Assembly: GCA_016748015.1 (NCBI GenBank)
Contig: JAAOMT010000327.1
Span: 2,911 to 66,910 of the forward strand
DNA from: Geosiphon pyriformis
Lineage: Eukaryota; Glomeromycota; Glomeromycetes; Archaeosporales; Geosiphonaceae
Length of the DNA: 64,000 nt
Direction of reading: 5' to 3'
Positions within the stretch are counted from its first letter, which is position 1. Each line of letters begins with the position of its first letter. The notes beneath the pieces were generated by a model. That model worked only from the letters and a program-made list of their open reading frames with translations. It was not told the origin of the DNA and did not search any database. The position numbers were made by a program, and so were the translations under genes. Below are positions 9,569-21,804 of the stretch, piece after piece.

Positions 9569-12500
9569 GTTATTTTTAGTTTGTATATATATTACTTTAA
9601 AGCAGTTTTTAATTGGTTGCTTATTTATTATTGGATTACCCATATATAAAAAGTTCTAATTATAACAGTTTTTACTGAATAAAAAGGCAATATGTTTTTT
9701 GGATTTAGGTTGTGATTGTCATTACTTAAAAAGAATTCTAAAAGAAAAGTTTGCCAAATTACATAAAGTATTTTAAGCTCTCTCTAGATCTAAACAAAAT
9801 ATATTTTTAATACCAGTTCAAACCAATAAATAGTGGAAAAATAACTGCCAGTCAATATGTTAAAAATAAAATGCATACTAAACGAACATTTTACTATTGA
9901 GATTACAATACACTACTTTGTTAGAAAACATATTTTAATATGTTAAGAATTGGTTACACTCATTTGAAAAATATTAGAAATTATCTAAAAAAAAATAGCA
10001 TAATACTATGTATTTATAGTAAAATAAAATAAATGCCATAATGAAAAACCAAGATAATCATTGATAAAATTGTTGCTACAGCCATGAAAAATTTTTTCAA
10101 AAATTATGTTAAAATACATAAATTACCAAGTCCTGGTAGAAATTTTAACCAAATACTTGATTACTTATACTTTTTTCAACTAAAATAAGTTATAAATTTA
10201 TTTATTATGATTTTATTACAAGTCACAAAAGCAATAGCATGTTAAAATTGTTAAAATATAATATATTTCACAAGTTATAACATCAACTAATGCTTTATAT
10301 TCAAATTATAAGTCCAAAATGAATTATGTAATACATGTTCACATTTTTAATATAAATTATAATACAATGACTACAGAAAAAAAAAGCAAAAAATTTACTA
10401 ATAAAATATAAAAAACATCTGATTAAAGTTAAATTGAAGAAATAATTATAACAAAAATATAAAATTAGCAAAATAATAAAAAAATTAGTAGATAAATATT
10501 TTATGATAAGAGATAAAGCTGATTATTATAGTATTAATATTATAGTTTATTATAACTATAATTGAGATATAAATAAAATTTATTATTTTAATTCATGTAA
10601 AGTATATTTATTTAATATTTAATTAAGACAATATATAAATAAACTAATTATATTTTTGATAAAAAAAAATTTAATAGCATATTAAACATAATATTTTATA
10701 AAATTGAATAAAGATAAAAAACATTTAAAAAAAATTTTTAATAATATAAAAAAACAAAATATTAATAAAATTACTATTTGATTTTATTTTTATTTAATAA
10801 TTTGCAGCTATTATAAAAGTATTAAAAAACATTAAAAATAACTATTCAGTTTACAAAAGTTTTAGCATTTTCTGTTTAGCAAAGCCAAACTTGATGTAAT
10901 CAAAATTTAATAGTTTTTTTTAAAAATTCAGATTTTTAAAAATTGGCAATTCAAAGTTTTAAAAAGTAAAAAAATCAAATTTTGTTATTTTCTGTGTTAG
11001 TGTTTTCTTTAATAAAATATAAAAAACATAAATATCTTTATAATTATATTAAGTTTTTTTTTAAGATATATTTAAAAATTAAATAATATTTAATTAAGCA
11101 AATTAGTCAACAAATAAATTTTTTAATTAAATTAATTGCTAACAAAAATAAAATTTTGTTTTTTTTTGTTCAAAATATATTTATAAATTTGGTAAATTAT
11201 TTTAACAATTTTTTAAAAACTTTAAAAAAAAACAAAAATATTCAGTTTTAATTTAAAAAATAATGTAATAAATGCTTTAAAAAAAAATTATTTTTGATAA
11301 TACTATTAAAAAAAAATAGTTTTAACTTATGCTAAATTACAAAATAAAAAGAGAAAACATTTTGAAAAAATAATTTTAAGTATAAAAAACTTAAAGTGAA
11401 TTTTAAACTTGATATTTCTTTTTTTTAACTAAAAAAATTCTGTTAACTTTACAAAAAAATTTAATTAATAAATTATTAGTGTTAAATACTATTTTTAAAA
11501 AAAGCTTATTTAGTAAAAAACCAGCAATTATTAATACAAAAAAAAATTTGCCAATTTTTTTAATATAAAATTAATACATTAAAAATTAATAATAAAACTT
11601 AATTTTACTATCGAAAACAAATCAAAAATTATTTTTTTAATTTTGATTTATTAATAATAATTATGTTTTAATTATTTCTATTTATAATTATTAAAAACTT
11701 AATAAATATTATGTTATATTAAATTATAAATATAATTAACATATTTAAAAAAATAATATCTATTATATTATTATTAATATTAGTAACTTTAAAGATAAAA
11801 ATTATGTTAAAACTATAAAAATATAAACAAAAAGTTAACTTCATGTTTTGAATAATATTATGTATTTATTTTGTTTGATTTTATTACAATATGTATTATT
11901 TTCTGAATATTAATTTTAAATTAAATATAACCTATACATAATTTATATATAATTTAATATAAACTTAATTAAAGATAATTACATTAAAATATTTATAAAA
12001 ATTTATTATAAACAAATATTTTATTTATATATATAATTAAAATATTTTTATTTTTAATTATATTACTTATTTATTTAGTAATAATTTTAGCAGTTAATTT
12101 AATTTGAAAAAATTAGTTTTAAAAAACCATTATAGAATCTAATATATTATAATTAATAATATTATTATTAATATATATATTATTATTATTATTATTATTA
12201 TTAAACAAAGCTTGTTAATTTTCAAATTTACTTTGTAAAACTTATTATTAAAAATGATAAGATTTTTTTTAATTATAAAATACTTTTTTTTCAATTTAAC
12301 ATATAAAACAGAAAAAACATTAAGCAATTTAAAGATTAAAATAACCAAAGTATTAATAAATTTTATAATAAATTTAATTAATAAAACCAATACAACTAAG
12401 TTAAACTTTAAAAATATCAATTAAAAACCAACTTTAAAATTAATAGCAGTAAAAATAATTATAAATATAATAATAAGAAAAATTAATATTATAAAACTCT

Positions 12501-13269
12501 TAATATATAATTTAATATTAACAAAAAAAATTAAAAATTTTAGAACTATTTATAGTTTTAAATAAAAATTTAAAAAAAAAATAAAAACATTTTATAATTT
12601 GTGACCAAATAATCTGAATTTTAATATTTATAACTGTAATAATATTTAAAAATTTTTTATTAAATATAACTTTTTTATAAAATATTAGTTTTAAGATTTA
12701 AAATCTCTAATAACTTAAAAATTATAACAGCAAAAAATTAATAATAATAAAATTAAGAAAATAAAAAATAAAAAAATTTATTTATTAATTTGAAAAATCA
12801 AATTACTAATTTTAAAATCTGTACAGCTAAAAAAAATCGACTAGCTTGATTTTAAAATTTTTTTTTAAGATAATATATTTTTTTTAAATAAATAAAAAAT
12901 TTTTAATTTAAATAATAACATATTTTTATAAGCTTATAAATTTCAAATTAATAAAAAAACTTTATTAAAAACACTAAATGTATTTTTAATATTATTAAAA
13001 TATATATTAAGAAAAATATTATAGAATACAACAAAAAAAAAGCACAAATTACTACAAAAAACTTTATAATTTTAAGTATAATTAGAAAAAAAAATATTAA
13101 TAACAATTTTAGTAACAATTAAGAAAACTTCAAAGACAAAATTTATACAAAATAATTTATTATTATTTTTAAATACTGATTTAAATTTAATATAATTAGA
13201 TCTTAACTAAATAAAAGCAATTTAATCTTAAAAATAATATCAAATATTAAAGTAAAAACTATTTATTTA

Positions 13270-13690
13270 AAAGATTTTTTATAACAAAAAATTGTTTTCT
13301 TAATATTATCAAAAGCAGTATTAGAAAACAAAAAAAAATAATTAATTTGGTTTTTATTTAATTAGTTTAATTTTTAAGATTAAATAATCTAATAAATTGA
13401 TTAATTGAAAACATACCTAAAAATATGTCTTGTTTTGCTTCTAAAACCAACAATAATCTGCTAAAAAACATTATACTTAATAATATATATTGTTATTATT
13501 ATTGTTTAAATTAAAAAAATTAATTAATAAAGATTTTATTTAAAATCCTATTAAAAATTATAAAAAAGTTTAATATAATAATAATAAACAAAAATAACTG
13601 CTGTTGTTTTTTAAAGTTTCTGATTTTTTAATTATTTGTAAAATAATAATAATAATAATAATAATAGTAATAATAATAGTAATAAAAACA
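13270..13690 (+). repeat. AT-rich interspersed repeat, copy A
   Basis: Matches the reverse complement of about 35300-35710 over several hundred bases. Shared anchors include AACAATAATCTGCTAAAAAA, AAGTTTAATATAA.AATAATAAA and ACTG.TGTTGTTTTTT.AAGTTT. Identity is far above what AT-richness alone would give because the few G/C positions coincide. Origin unknown. Confidence 0.55.
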
Positions 13691-14483
13691 AAAAAAAATT
13701 AATTTGTTAATTAGTCTATTATTAAATACTTTAAAGCTTTTAAAAAAAGTAAAAACAACACTAAAATTAATTTAAGTATGCTTTTTAAAAGAATTTTAAG
13801 TAAAAAAAAACTACCAATTAAAATGAAAAAAATGCTTTAAAAATTGTTAAAAACAGTTTTATACTATTAATATTTAAAGAATATATTTTTAAAATATTTT
13901 GCTTAATTGTTTTTACAATAGAAAATAATTTTTTTGTTAAAATTTTGTTAATATTATAGAAAAAATAATATATAAGACTTTTTATTTTTTGCTTTAATTA
14001 TAGTTATAAAAATAAAATAAAAAGTTTTTTTTAATTAAATTTTTACTTTATTGTTTTTATGTTTTATTATTATTTTATAATCACTTTTATTATATTTTTT
14101 TTTATAATTTTTATTTTTATAAACACAATTACAAAATATAAGTAATTTTTATTTTTTATAATCATATTATAATATATAATATTAGATATATTGTGGCTTA
14201 AATGTTATTTTGTTTTAAATATTATTATGTGAAATATTTCAGATATTATAAAGTGTTTTTAAATAAAAAAAATGCTTCAAATATTATTTTAAAATGCCAA
14301 ATCTATTTTGTATTTAAGTATTATAATAATAAAATTTATATTAATCTATTATTGTTTATTTTATTCATAAATTTATTATTTTATTAGTATAATTTTAAAG
14401 ATTATAATATGTTAATTATTGTAAAATAGTATATTTTGTTTGGCTTTAGTGGTAAATATTGAATAATTGCTCAAGAATTTAAT

Positions 14484-14905
14484 TAGCATTACTATAATAA
14501 TTGTTATAACTATTCAAAAGTAAATTACTATTGCCATATTAATTTTCAAGACTATTCAAAAATAAGTAAATTTAATTATTATTATTATATTGATTATTAT
14601 AGTTATTTAAAAATAAGTAAATTTGATTTATATATTAATATTAATTGTTATAGCTGTTTAGAGATAAGTAAAATAAATATTATTACTGTGTTGATTATTA
14701 AAGCTTTTTAAAAATAAATAAATATGATTATTATTGTTATTTTAATTGTTAAAATTATTATAAAATAAATAAACTGAATTATTATTGTTATATTAATTGT
14801 TAAAACTGTTTAGAAATAAGTGAATTTAATTATATTAATTATTAAAACTGTTTAGAAGTAAATAAATCTAAATACTATTATTATATTAATTGTTATATTA
14901 CCAAT
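14484..14905. repeat. Degenerate minisatellite, about 50-60 bp period
   Basis: Seven to eight imperfect units, each ending in a version of TGTTTAGAAATAAGTAAATTT and containing TTATATTAATTGTTA. Units differ by substitutions and short indels. Confidence 0.65.
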
Positions 14906-17135
14906 TTTATAAACAGAATTTATTAAAATTATAAACAATATAATAATTTATAAATTTGTAAAACATATTAGTAAGTGTTTTTAAAAAAAAAAAAAAATAT
15001 TAACTATTTCTATTAGCTATAGTGTTTGGATAATTAATATAGGTATTTTTGTATTTAAAAATTTGTAATATAATATTATACTATTTTTTATGCAATTATA
15101 CAAGTATACAAAAAATCAAATTAACAGCTTTTATTATTAATTATTAATTGCAAATAAAAATAAACAAAAGACAAAAAATATTACAAATATATTATCAAAA
15201 TTAGATTTTTTTCCCAAAAATTTGTTATTTTTTATACTTAAAATTCTATAATTTATATAATTTTATTTGCAAAATAATATTAAAAAAAGTTTTTTATTAT
15301 TAAGAAAATGTTTTAAAATTCAATTATTATTATTAATTTATTAAATTATAATATATTTAAAAAAATAATAATTTAAAATAAATTGACAATAGAAAATAAT
15401 AAAACTAATTTGTTATTAAAAAACATAATTATACAAATCCAAATATACTGTAAAATATAAGATATTAAGTATATTAAATTAAAACCACTATTTTTATAAT
15501 TTGAAACATTTTTTATAATTTGCAATATTTTATATGTTAAATTAGATATAAAGTATCTTAAATAATATTTAAAGCAAAACAATATTTGAAACACAATAAA
15601 TACATTAATATAATATAAAAATAAAATACAATAAAAAGTATATAACTCAAAAACTATTGCTTTGTTCTTATAATATGCCAAAAAACACAAACCAAAAGCA
15701 AGCAGCAGTTTTCTTAAAAACTAAAAAAAATTTTGTTAATACAAACTAAAACATTTTTATTACTTAATAAAAAAACTAATTAAAATATTTAATCTAAAAA
15801 TTAATCACTCTATTGTGACAAAACACTTATAAAATTAAACTAATAAATTAAAAAAAATATATTTAACAACTTTGATCAATTGACAAAAGACAAAAAAAAG
15901 ATGTTTCTAAAAATAAATAATGTACTAAAAGAATAAATATTTAAAATACTAACTATTAATTGCAATTTTATAAGATATATGGCAAAACAAACAGTGTTTT
16001 CTTAAAAATTTTACCAAAAAAATGAGAGTAATTGTACAAAATTATTAGTAAATATAATCTAAATAATGTTTATAATACTAATAATATAAAATTATTTTTT
16101 AAAATACTATTAAATACAACTTTGATAATAAGATCTATTTTTAATACCAAGCATAATAAAAGTCAGATTATTATACTTTTTGTTTATAATACAACAAATA
16201 GTATTAAGTTGCAATTCTTATTTATCGACAAAACTGCAAAACTATAATTTTTTTACAATATTAACATAGATATACTTCTAATCACTTATTACTATAATAT
16301 AAAAGCATAAATGTAAACAGATATTTTAATAAATAACTTAATATATTAAATAAAAAAATATACAATAAAAAAAATTTATTATTGCTTAATAATATTAGCC
16401 TTTATAATAAAAAATTTTTATATTATGATTAAATATTTATTATTTAATACAATATTCGATTTACAATTATTAAATGTAAATATTATTGTATTTTTTAAGA
16501 CATAATATTAAAAGCTGTTTTTATATTATTTTATTAATCAGTATAATAACAAAATTTTAGTATTGACAGTAATATTAAAAAATATAATTGACTTTTTAAT
16601 TGATATATAATTAACAGAAATAATAATTATAATCCAAAACTGTTGATATTATACAGAAATTTTGGATAATAGCCAAATATTAGCTTATCTATTAGATATT
16701 AAACAAAAACTTCTACAAGAAGTATAGATTTTTATTGAGCATGTTATTATTAACAAGCTGTTAGCAATAAACTTTATTAATATTAACAAATTCGAATTAT
16801 TATTTACTTATATCTTAGAAAATAAATTATGAATCTTATTAATAGCAAATATAATAGAAATTTTAATACAAATAAAGATTTAGAAAGTAAAAATAAACTT
16901 ATGTTTTTGCTATCTATGTATTAAAGTAAAATTGCACTTAAAGATATATTATATTATTGTAAAAAACAACATAGTAAAAAAGTTGGCTCAAACTTCCTTA
17001 AAACTTTAAGAGTATGAATTCGTAATACTGTTTTTAAAGTTTAATAAGAAAAAAACAGCTGCAAATAAATAGTTTTTTCGAATATTAAAAATAAAAAATA
17101 TATTGAATAAATTAAAATTTACACTTTTTTTTAAA

Positions 17136-17372
17136 TACAATACATCAAAAAGTTTTAAAATCAATGAATAACTGGTTGAATATTTATGTTAATGTTTTTA
17201 TACTTTTTATTAATATGTTCATTTTTTAAAAATAAATAATTAGTTAATCAATATTATTAACATCTTATTATTCAACTTAAAAAAAATAAACATATTAATA
17301 AAAAGTATAAAAACAAAGACAAATATATTTAACTTGTTATCCATTAATTTCAAAACTTTTTGATGTAGTTTT
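17136..17372. repeat. Long inverted repeat (hairpin / foldback element)
   Basis: The left arm (about 17136-17230) reads ACATCAAAAAGTTTT ... TTTTTATACTTTTTATTAATATG. The right arm (about 17277-17372) is its reverse complement with mostly transition differences. The spacer is about 46 nt. No ORF. This could be a MITE or foldback transposon. Confidence 0.7.
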
Positions 17373-17717
17373 ATAAATATTTAATATATTTAATTAGTTT
17401 TTATATTATATATGTAATATATAAATTATATAACAAGATATTAATTATTTTCTATGGTTGTATTTTTTTATAATTACTATAAATATGTCAACCAAAAAAT
17501 TTAATTATAAAGAAAGTTTATTATATAACTAAGAAAACCAAAAAACCAATTAATTTTGATTTAATTAAGTTAAACTTTAAAAAAATTAACATAGAATTAA
17601 TTACAAATTTACAACAAAAATAATAATTCAAAATTTAATACTTAAAACAAAATTAATATTTAAACATTTTTTATTAAATACAACTTTATTTTTAATACCA
17701 ATTTAACAATAATAAAA

Positions 17718-17730
17718 TTTAAATTAATTT
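17718..17730. repeat. Target-site duplication of LINE2 (3' side)
   Basis: TTTAAATTAATTT, identical to 34869-34881, flanks LINE2 exactly at its poly-A end. Confidence 0.85.
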
Positions 17731-17969
17731 TTTTTTTATTAATGCTTTTATTGAGTGAAGCCCAACCGCTATTTAGTACATAAAGCCAGACTAAGTGGCT
17801 TAGACTAAATGCAACTCACACACTTCCTACATGTGGCTAGCCACTCAGGCCAGACAAGGCTATACTACACACCCAACATTACGTGAAGATTACTATTCAA
17901 ACCTGAGAAAAAGAAACAAAGCCGCCGATGGCCAAAACCAACTACAAAAGACTCTACAACACCTAGCAT

Positions 17970-20636
17970 TCAAACCATGCTATCCGATAGCAAAGACCCA
18001 ACATGAAGTAACAAACCTGAAACCATGCCACCATCACCAACCAGACCAGCCCTTTCCATATCAGCCCTATGTTTAGACCTTACCAGCCAAATTTTTGAGC
18101 GATGCGACTCCACCAATTCCTGAACAAACTTAACAACTATAGAGACAGCTTCCTTACTCTTTTCAAAAACAACAATGGCCTCCACACACCAGTCCATAAG
18201 CACAAACCCCTTACATAATGCCAAGTATAATCCAACATCTGAGGAGCACTGACCAAGAGTACATAAAACAATAGAGAGCAATAAGTCACATTCATCCACC
18301 AAAGATAACCAGGATGCAGAAGCCTCAGCCAAAATTTTTTCTCAAACCCTGCCATCCAAAGCACAAGTAAAAGCATGATCTGGCAGTTCAATCCCACCAC
18401 ACAGCTAACACAACACGCCAGGATATCTCTTATCATATAACCTCTTCCTAATCACAACCAACAGCCACTAGTGTACAGCTTTTATTATGTATGTGTGCAA
18501 ACCCGAAGACCTTCGACTAGTAGAACCGGCAAGCATGTGGGAGTCGAGATGTCACACTTGAGCAGTAGCATCCCAGTTCACATGCCCAATCAGCTTCTTT
18601 AGGATAACAACCTGGCCAGGACCAGCTTTCCACCAAGCATGATCAACAGACCAAAATATATTTCTCACAAAGTAATGAGTGTTATCAGACACAACTGTGT
18701 CTTCAGCCACCAGAAAATGTTCATGAATCCCCACTGATAAGGACAAATTGGAACATGTAGCATGACCAGCAGCAGCATTCACTTCTACATTACCCAAAAT
18801 GCCAGAATGGCCCTTGACTTTCATCTACCCTACACTAAGATCCTTATTTCTGACCAAATTAAAAATGTGACGTCTTTCCATCCAGCATGGAACATGAAAA
18901 TCAGGCAAGACCAAAAACATTTCAGATACACAAGTGTCAATGGCAGCTTGGCTGTTAAGATGCAAAACCACAGAGCTGAAAGATGGAATGCATTCCAAAG
19001 TAAGAGCAACCACCTGCAACTCAGCCATAGTAGATGACAATAGACCATGAACCCTAACACCAATACTCAAATTCACCAAAGAAAAATAAGCAGCTGCACC
19101 ACCAGCAACACCAGCCATTCCAATCCCTTTCAGCAAGCCATTAGTATAGACATTAAAAGAACCAGACTAGACTTCATGTAAACCACTCTGGATTTCAGCA
19201 AACTCCATGGAATTCAGCACATCCAACCCAGGCAGTAAATCATACCCAGCAGGCAGAGCTGATAGAGCATTCTCATTTAACAAAAACTTAGATACAACTC
19301 CAAACCAGAGAGGAACAGGACCCCTCAGATCCAATCTCTTCCAGTGGTGCAAGATTTTCCAGTCCATCATTCTGCCTTTCCTATTATACAGTCTGTCACC
19401 AAAAACAACACCAAAACGCCTTAAAAACCGAACAGAACTAAAGTAAAGAGAACTACCTAACACAGAAGACACAGGAAACAAACCAGGACTATGAAAAACA
19501 TTTGGCAGATTATTTGCTAAAAACAGTTCATTATCCAAAAAAATCTTAACTACACCAGCTAAAAAATTGTTCACAGAACTAACACACAACTTGACCAGAA
19601 ACTGCAAAAGGTTCAAATGAGCCCAACCCAGAACTTGTAAATCCAAAAATCTGTGATTGAAAAGATGCCCAAAAATACCAGAAGCATTAGAAAATAAAAC
19701 CACAGCAGCCATCTTGCACTTTGACTGCACCTGCTTAAAAGATTTCAAACCATACAATAAGAGATGATATAAAGCTTCGACTGGAAAATCATGCAGCAAA
19801 TGAGCCTTAGACTTAAGACCCCTCCAAACCAGAACATCCCATTTGCAGCAAACATCCATCGAAACAAAACTAAACTGTGTTCTATAGCTAATAATAGGCT
19901 GCAACACAGCCAAGACCAAATACAAGAACTGCTTGTCCATAATAGCCTTTTTAAGCATCACATTAACAAAAAAACACACATCTGAATGAGCTTTGGCCAC
20001 ACTCGGTTTAGACAACCCTTCAGTAGACAAAAAAATACCCAAGTATCTATGGATTTTACTCTTTTTAGCTATTGAAATCAGCTGACCACTAATGTGCAAA
20101 GAAGCAACCTTGACGCTCTAATTGATAGGGATAGCCACAGTTTTCTCAACATTGATTGAAATGTTATTGATCACAAAGAACTCACTAGCAATATTCAGAA
20201 CTTACTGTGTAGATGCCTGACAATCACCAACCCAAATTGTATCATCGACAAATGCCCCAGCCGCGAAAAATGAAGATAACTCACTGCTAGACTCAACCCT
20301 GCCAGATCTTACCACAAACTTAGTATCAATCTAGTAACTATACAAATGTTCATGTTGCTTAACCTCACACAAAAGGGGATCATAGAAGATTCTCCAAAGA
20401 AGAGGTGAAAATATCTCACCCTGATCCAGACCATCATGCACCTTGTAGCCGCCAGAAAGACCAAAATCAGTCATAACCCTATTGACCCTATTACCATGTA
20501 TGCCACCAAAAATTTAATAAACCTATCACACATTTTGATTTGATGCAAACTGGCCTTCAAGTGATGCCAACCCACAGAATCATAAGCCTTGTGCATGTTC
20601 TGAAGAACCAACCACAGTTCACAATCTTTCTTCAAA
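17970..20636 (-). pseudogene. LINE2 ORF2, 3' half: RT palm, RNase H, zinc motif, C-terminal extension
   Basis: Continues the RT from LVLQNMHKAYDSVGWHHL (about 20620-20560) through a one-base shift near 20513. The catalytic box AFVDDTIWVG is at about 20255-20225. Then LSTEGLSKPSVAKAHSD and the rest of the RT/thumb are open from 20099 to 19167. RNase H follows at about 19160-18785: three of the four catalytic acids have changed (VYTNGL for TDG, LHLNSQ for SDSQ, NVEVNAAAG for ADAAG), all Asp to Asn, while MAEL keeps its Glu. The zinc motif C*LCGGIELPDHAFTC (about 18407-18360) has the CX2CX7HX3C spacing seen in LINE1. The C-terminal extension runs to about 17970. Confidence 0.88.
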
Positions 20637-20640
20637 GCGT
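20637..20640. repeat. Target-site duplication of E2 (left)
   Basis: GCGT; matches 30882-30885. Bringing the two together restores the LINE2 reading frame between VVEDA and LKKDCELW. Confidence 0.85.
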
Positions 20641-20689
20641 TGTTACCCGAGTAGAAAAACCGATCCAAAGTTATAAAAAAACATGACCA

Positions 20690-20900
20690 AAATGTGACAT
20701 AATACAGAATAATGTGCAATAACATTGGATAACGTGTTATAACATTGGATAATGTGTTATAACGCAGGATAACACAAAATAGCACGCAATAACATAGGAT
20801 AATGTGTTATAACGCAGGATAACACAGAATAACATGTAATAACATTAGATAACGTGTTATAACATAGAATAACTAATGATAACATAGAAAAACGAAGCAA
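20690..20900. repeat. Short tandem-like array (GATAACRTGTTATAAC type)
   Basis: About twenty imperfect ATAAC/ATAAT-containing units of roughly 10-12 bp, many palindromic (GTTATAAC). The same array is present in the 3' LTR (about 29850-30060) and, AT-shifted, in the R4 LTR (about 62140-62270). Its location upstream of the TATA box suggests an enhancer-like or replication-related role; this is inference. Confidence 0.75.
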
Positions 20901-20972
20901 TAACAGAAACAACAAAGCAATAGTTAGCAATAGTGAGACAATTGAAAGCAATCCTGTAAAACCAAAAGAATG

Positions 20973-20980
20973 TATAAAAG
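20973..20980 (+). promoter_or_regulatory. TATA box in E2 5' LTR
   Basis: TATAAAAG, conserved in the 3' LTR at 30123-30130. It sits in the middle of the LTR, as expected for the U3/R boundary. Confidence 0.6.
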
Positions 20981-21735
20981 CAAGTAGTTATAGAAGTGAG
21001 AAAAGACAGAGAAGAAAAAATAGATATGAACCTCTAAACCAGAAATTAAAATATCCATATCTCTTCATTCTTTATTATCTTTTCTATTTCATCTCCTGAA
21101 ATAAACCAATTATTAAAAGAAATCAGAATCATGAATTCATGTTCTCGAACTTCGTGGAATTTATGTGAATTAACCCTTGTTTCATACCTCCATTCTAGAA
21201 CAGATGCTCTTAGCATAACCACCTTAAACCTATTAACAATTTGGACCAATTGCTCTTGATCACGGCAATTGACAATACTAATTTATCTTTTCTCTCTTTT
21301 CTTTTTTTTTCTTTTTCTTTTTTTTTCTTTTTCTGTCTTATTTTTTGTGGAGTGGCAACATAGTAAAATCGACTGTCTGGGAATAGACTTTGTGATAGTC
21401 TGGTAAAAGAGAGAAGCTCTCCCCTAAGTTTTGGATATTAACATTATCTTGTTAGCTTACCAGAAGGGCAAAAAAACAATGCCAGACTCTAACAACTGTA
21501 CTCGTTAGCTCAGAGAAGAAAGCTCACATTTACAAAAAACATTGCAATTGATGAAAGACAAACTCTGTGTCTTATAACCAAAGAACTCAATAGGTAAAAT
21601 TCACATCCAGGAATAGACCTTCAGAAACTGATAATCAAGACTAAGCCAACAGAATTATGCAGAAGATGCATTATCAATAATTAAGAGCACCAAATGTTAC
21701 CATTTCCCATACCCACCAAGTTTACCTGTAACATT

Positions 21736-21753
21736 TGGTGCTACCTGTGAGGT
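21736..21753 (+). other. Primer-binding site of E2
   Basis: TGGTGCTACCTGTGAGGT begins two bases after the LTR end and starts with TGG, complementary to a tRNA CCA end. E1 has TGGTGCTTCCTGTGAAA at the equivalent place. The tRNA species is not identified. Confidence 0.6.
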
Positions 21754-21804
21754 TATAAATCCACAGAGACAAAGCACCCCCAAAAATACATAAAAGTAGC
21801 GATT

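Larger units (their letters stand above)
9620..17717. other. Extreme AT-rich block without genes
   Basis: About 8 kb consisting almost entirely of A and T, with dense stops in all frames. Open frames such as 12139-12420, 14202-14387, 15373-15690 and 16032-16247 encode only Ile/Leu/Phe/Lys/Asn/Tyr-rich low-complexity peptides and are treated as chance. It contains trinucleotide ATT runs (about 12165-12200, 13645-13690), a minisatellite (14484-14905) and a hairpin repeat (17136-17372). A 13270-13690 segment is repeated in inverted orientation near 35300-35710. Probably old transposons decayed beyond recognition. Confidence 0.7.
20641..21733 (+). repeat. 5' LTR of E2
   Basis: Starts TGTTACCCGAGTAG and ends CTGTAACA. 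It is 1093 bp against 1091 bp for the 3' LTR. Contents: a dense array of ATAAC-type short repeats (about 20690-20900), a TATA box (20973-20980) and a pyrimidine-rich tract (about 21287-21345). The differences I compared between the two LTRs are overwhelmingly transitions. Confidence 0.92.

Noticed and set aside
12139-12420. 93-codon open frame in the AT-rich block
   Set aside because: Low-complexity Ile/Leu/Lys/Asn/Phe peptide in repeat-rich DNA; expected by chance when G and C are nearly absent.
9620-17717. Mitochondrial or endobacterial (AT-rich) contamination
   Set aside because: No mitochondrial or bacterial genes are seen, and the block is continuous with nuclear retrotransposons whose target-site duplications are made from it.
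20471-20785. Chimeric minus-strand ORF spanning the E2 LTR and LINE2
   Set aside because: The first part is LTR sequence and the second is LINE2 RT; the fusion is a product of the insertion.
21290-21345. CRISPR or other short regularly spaced array
   Set aside because: This is a pyrimidine-rich run of the LTR, present in both LTRs. No regularly spaced repeats with unique spacers were seen anywhere in the window.
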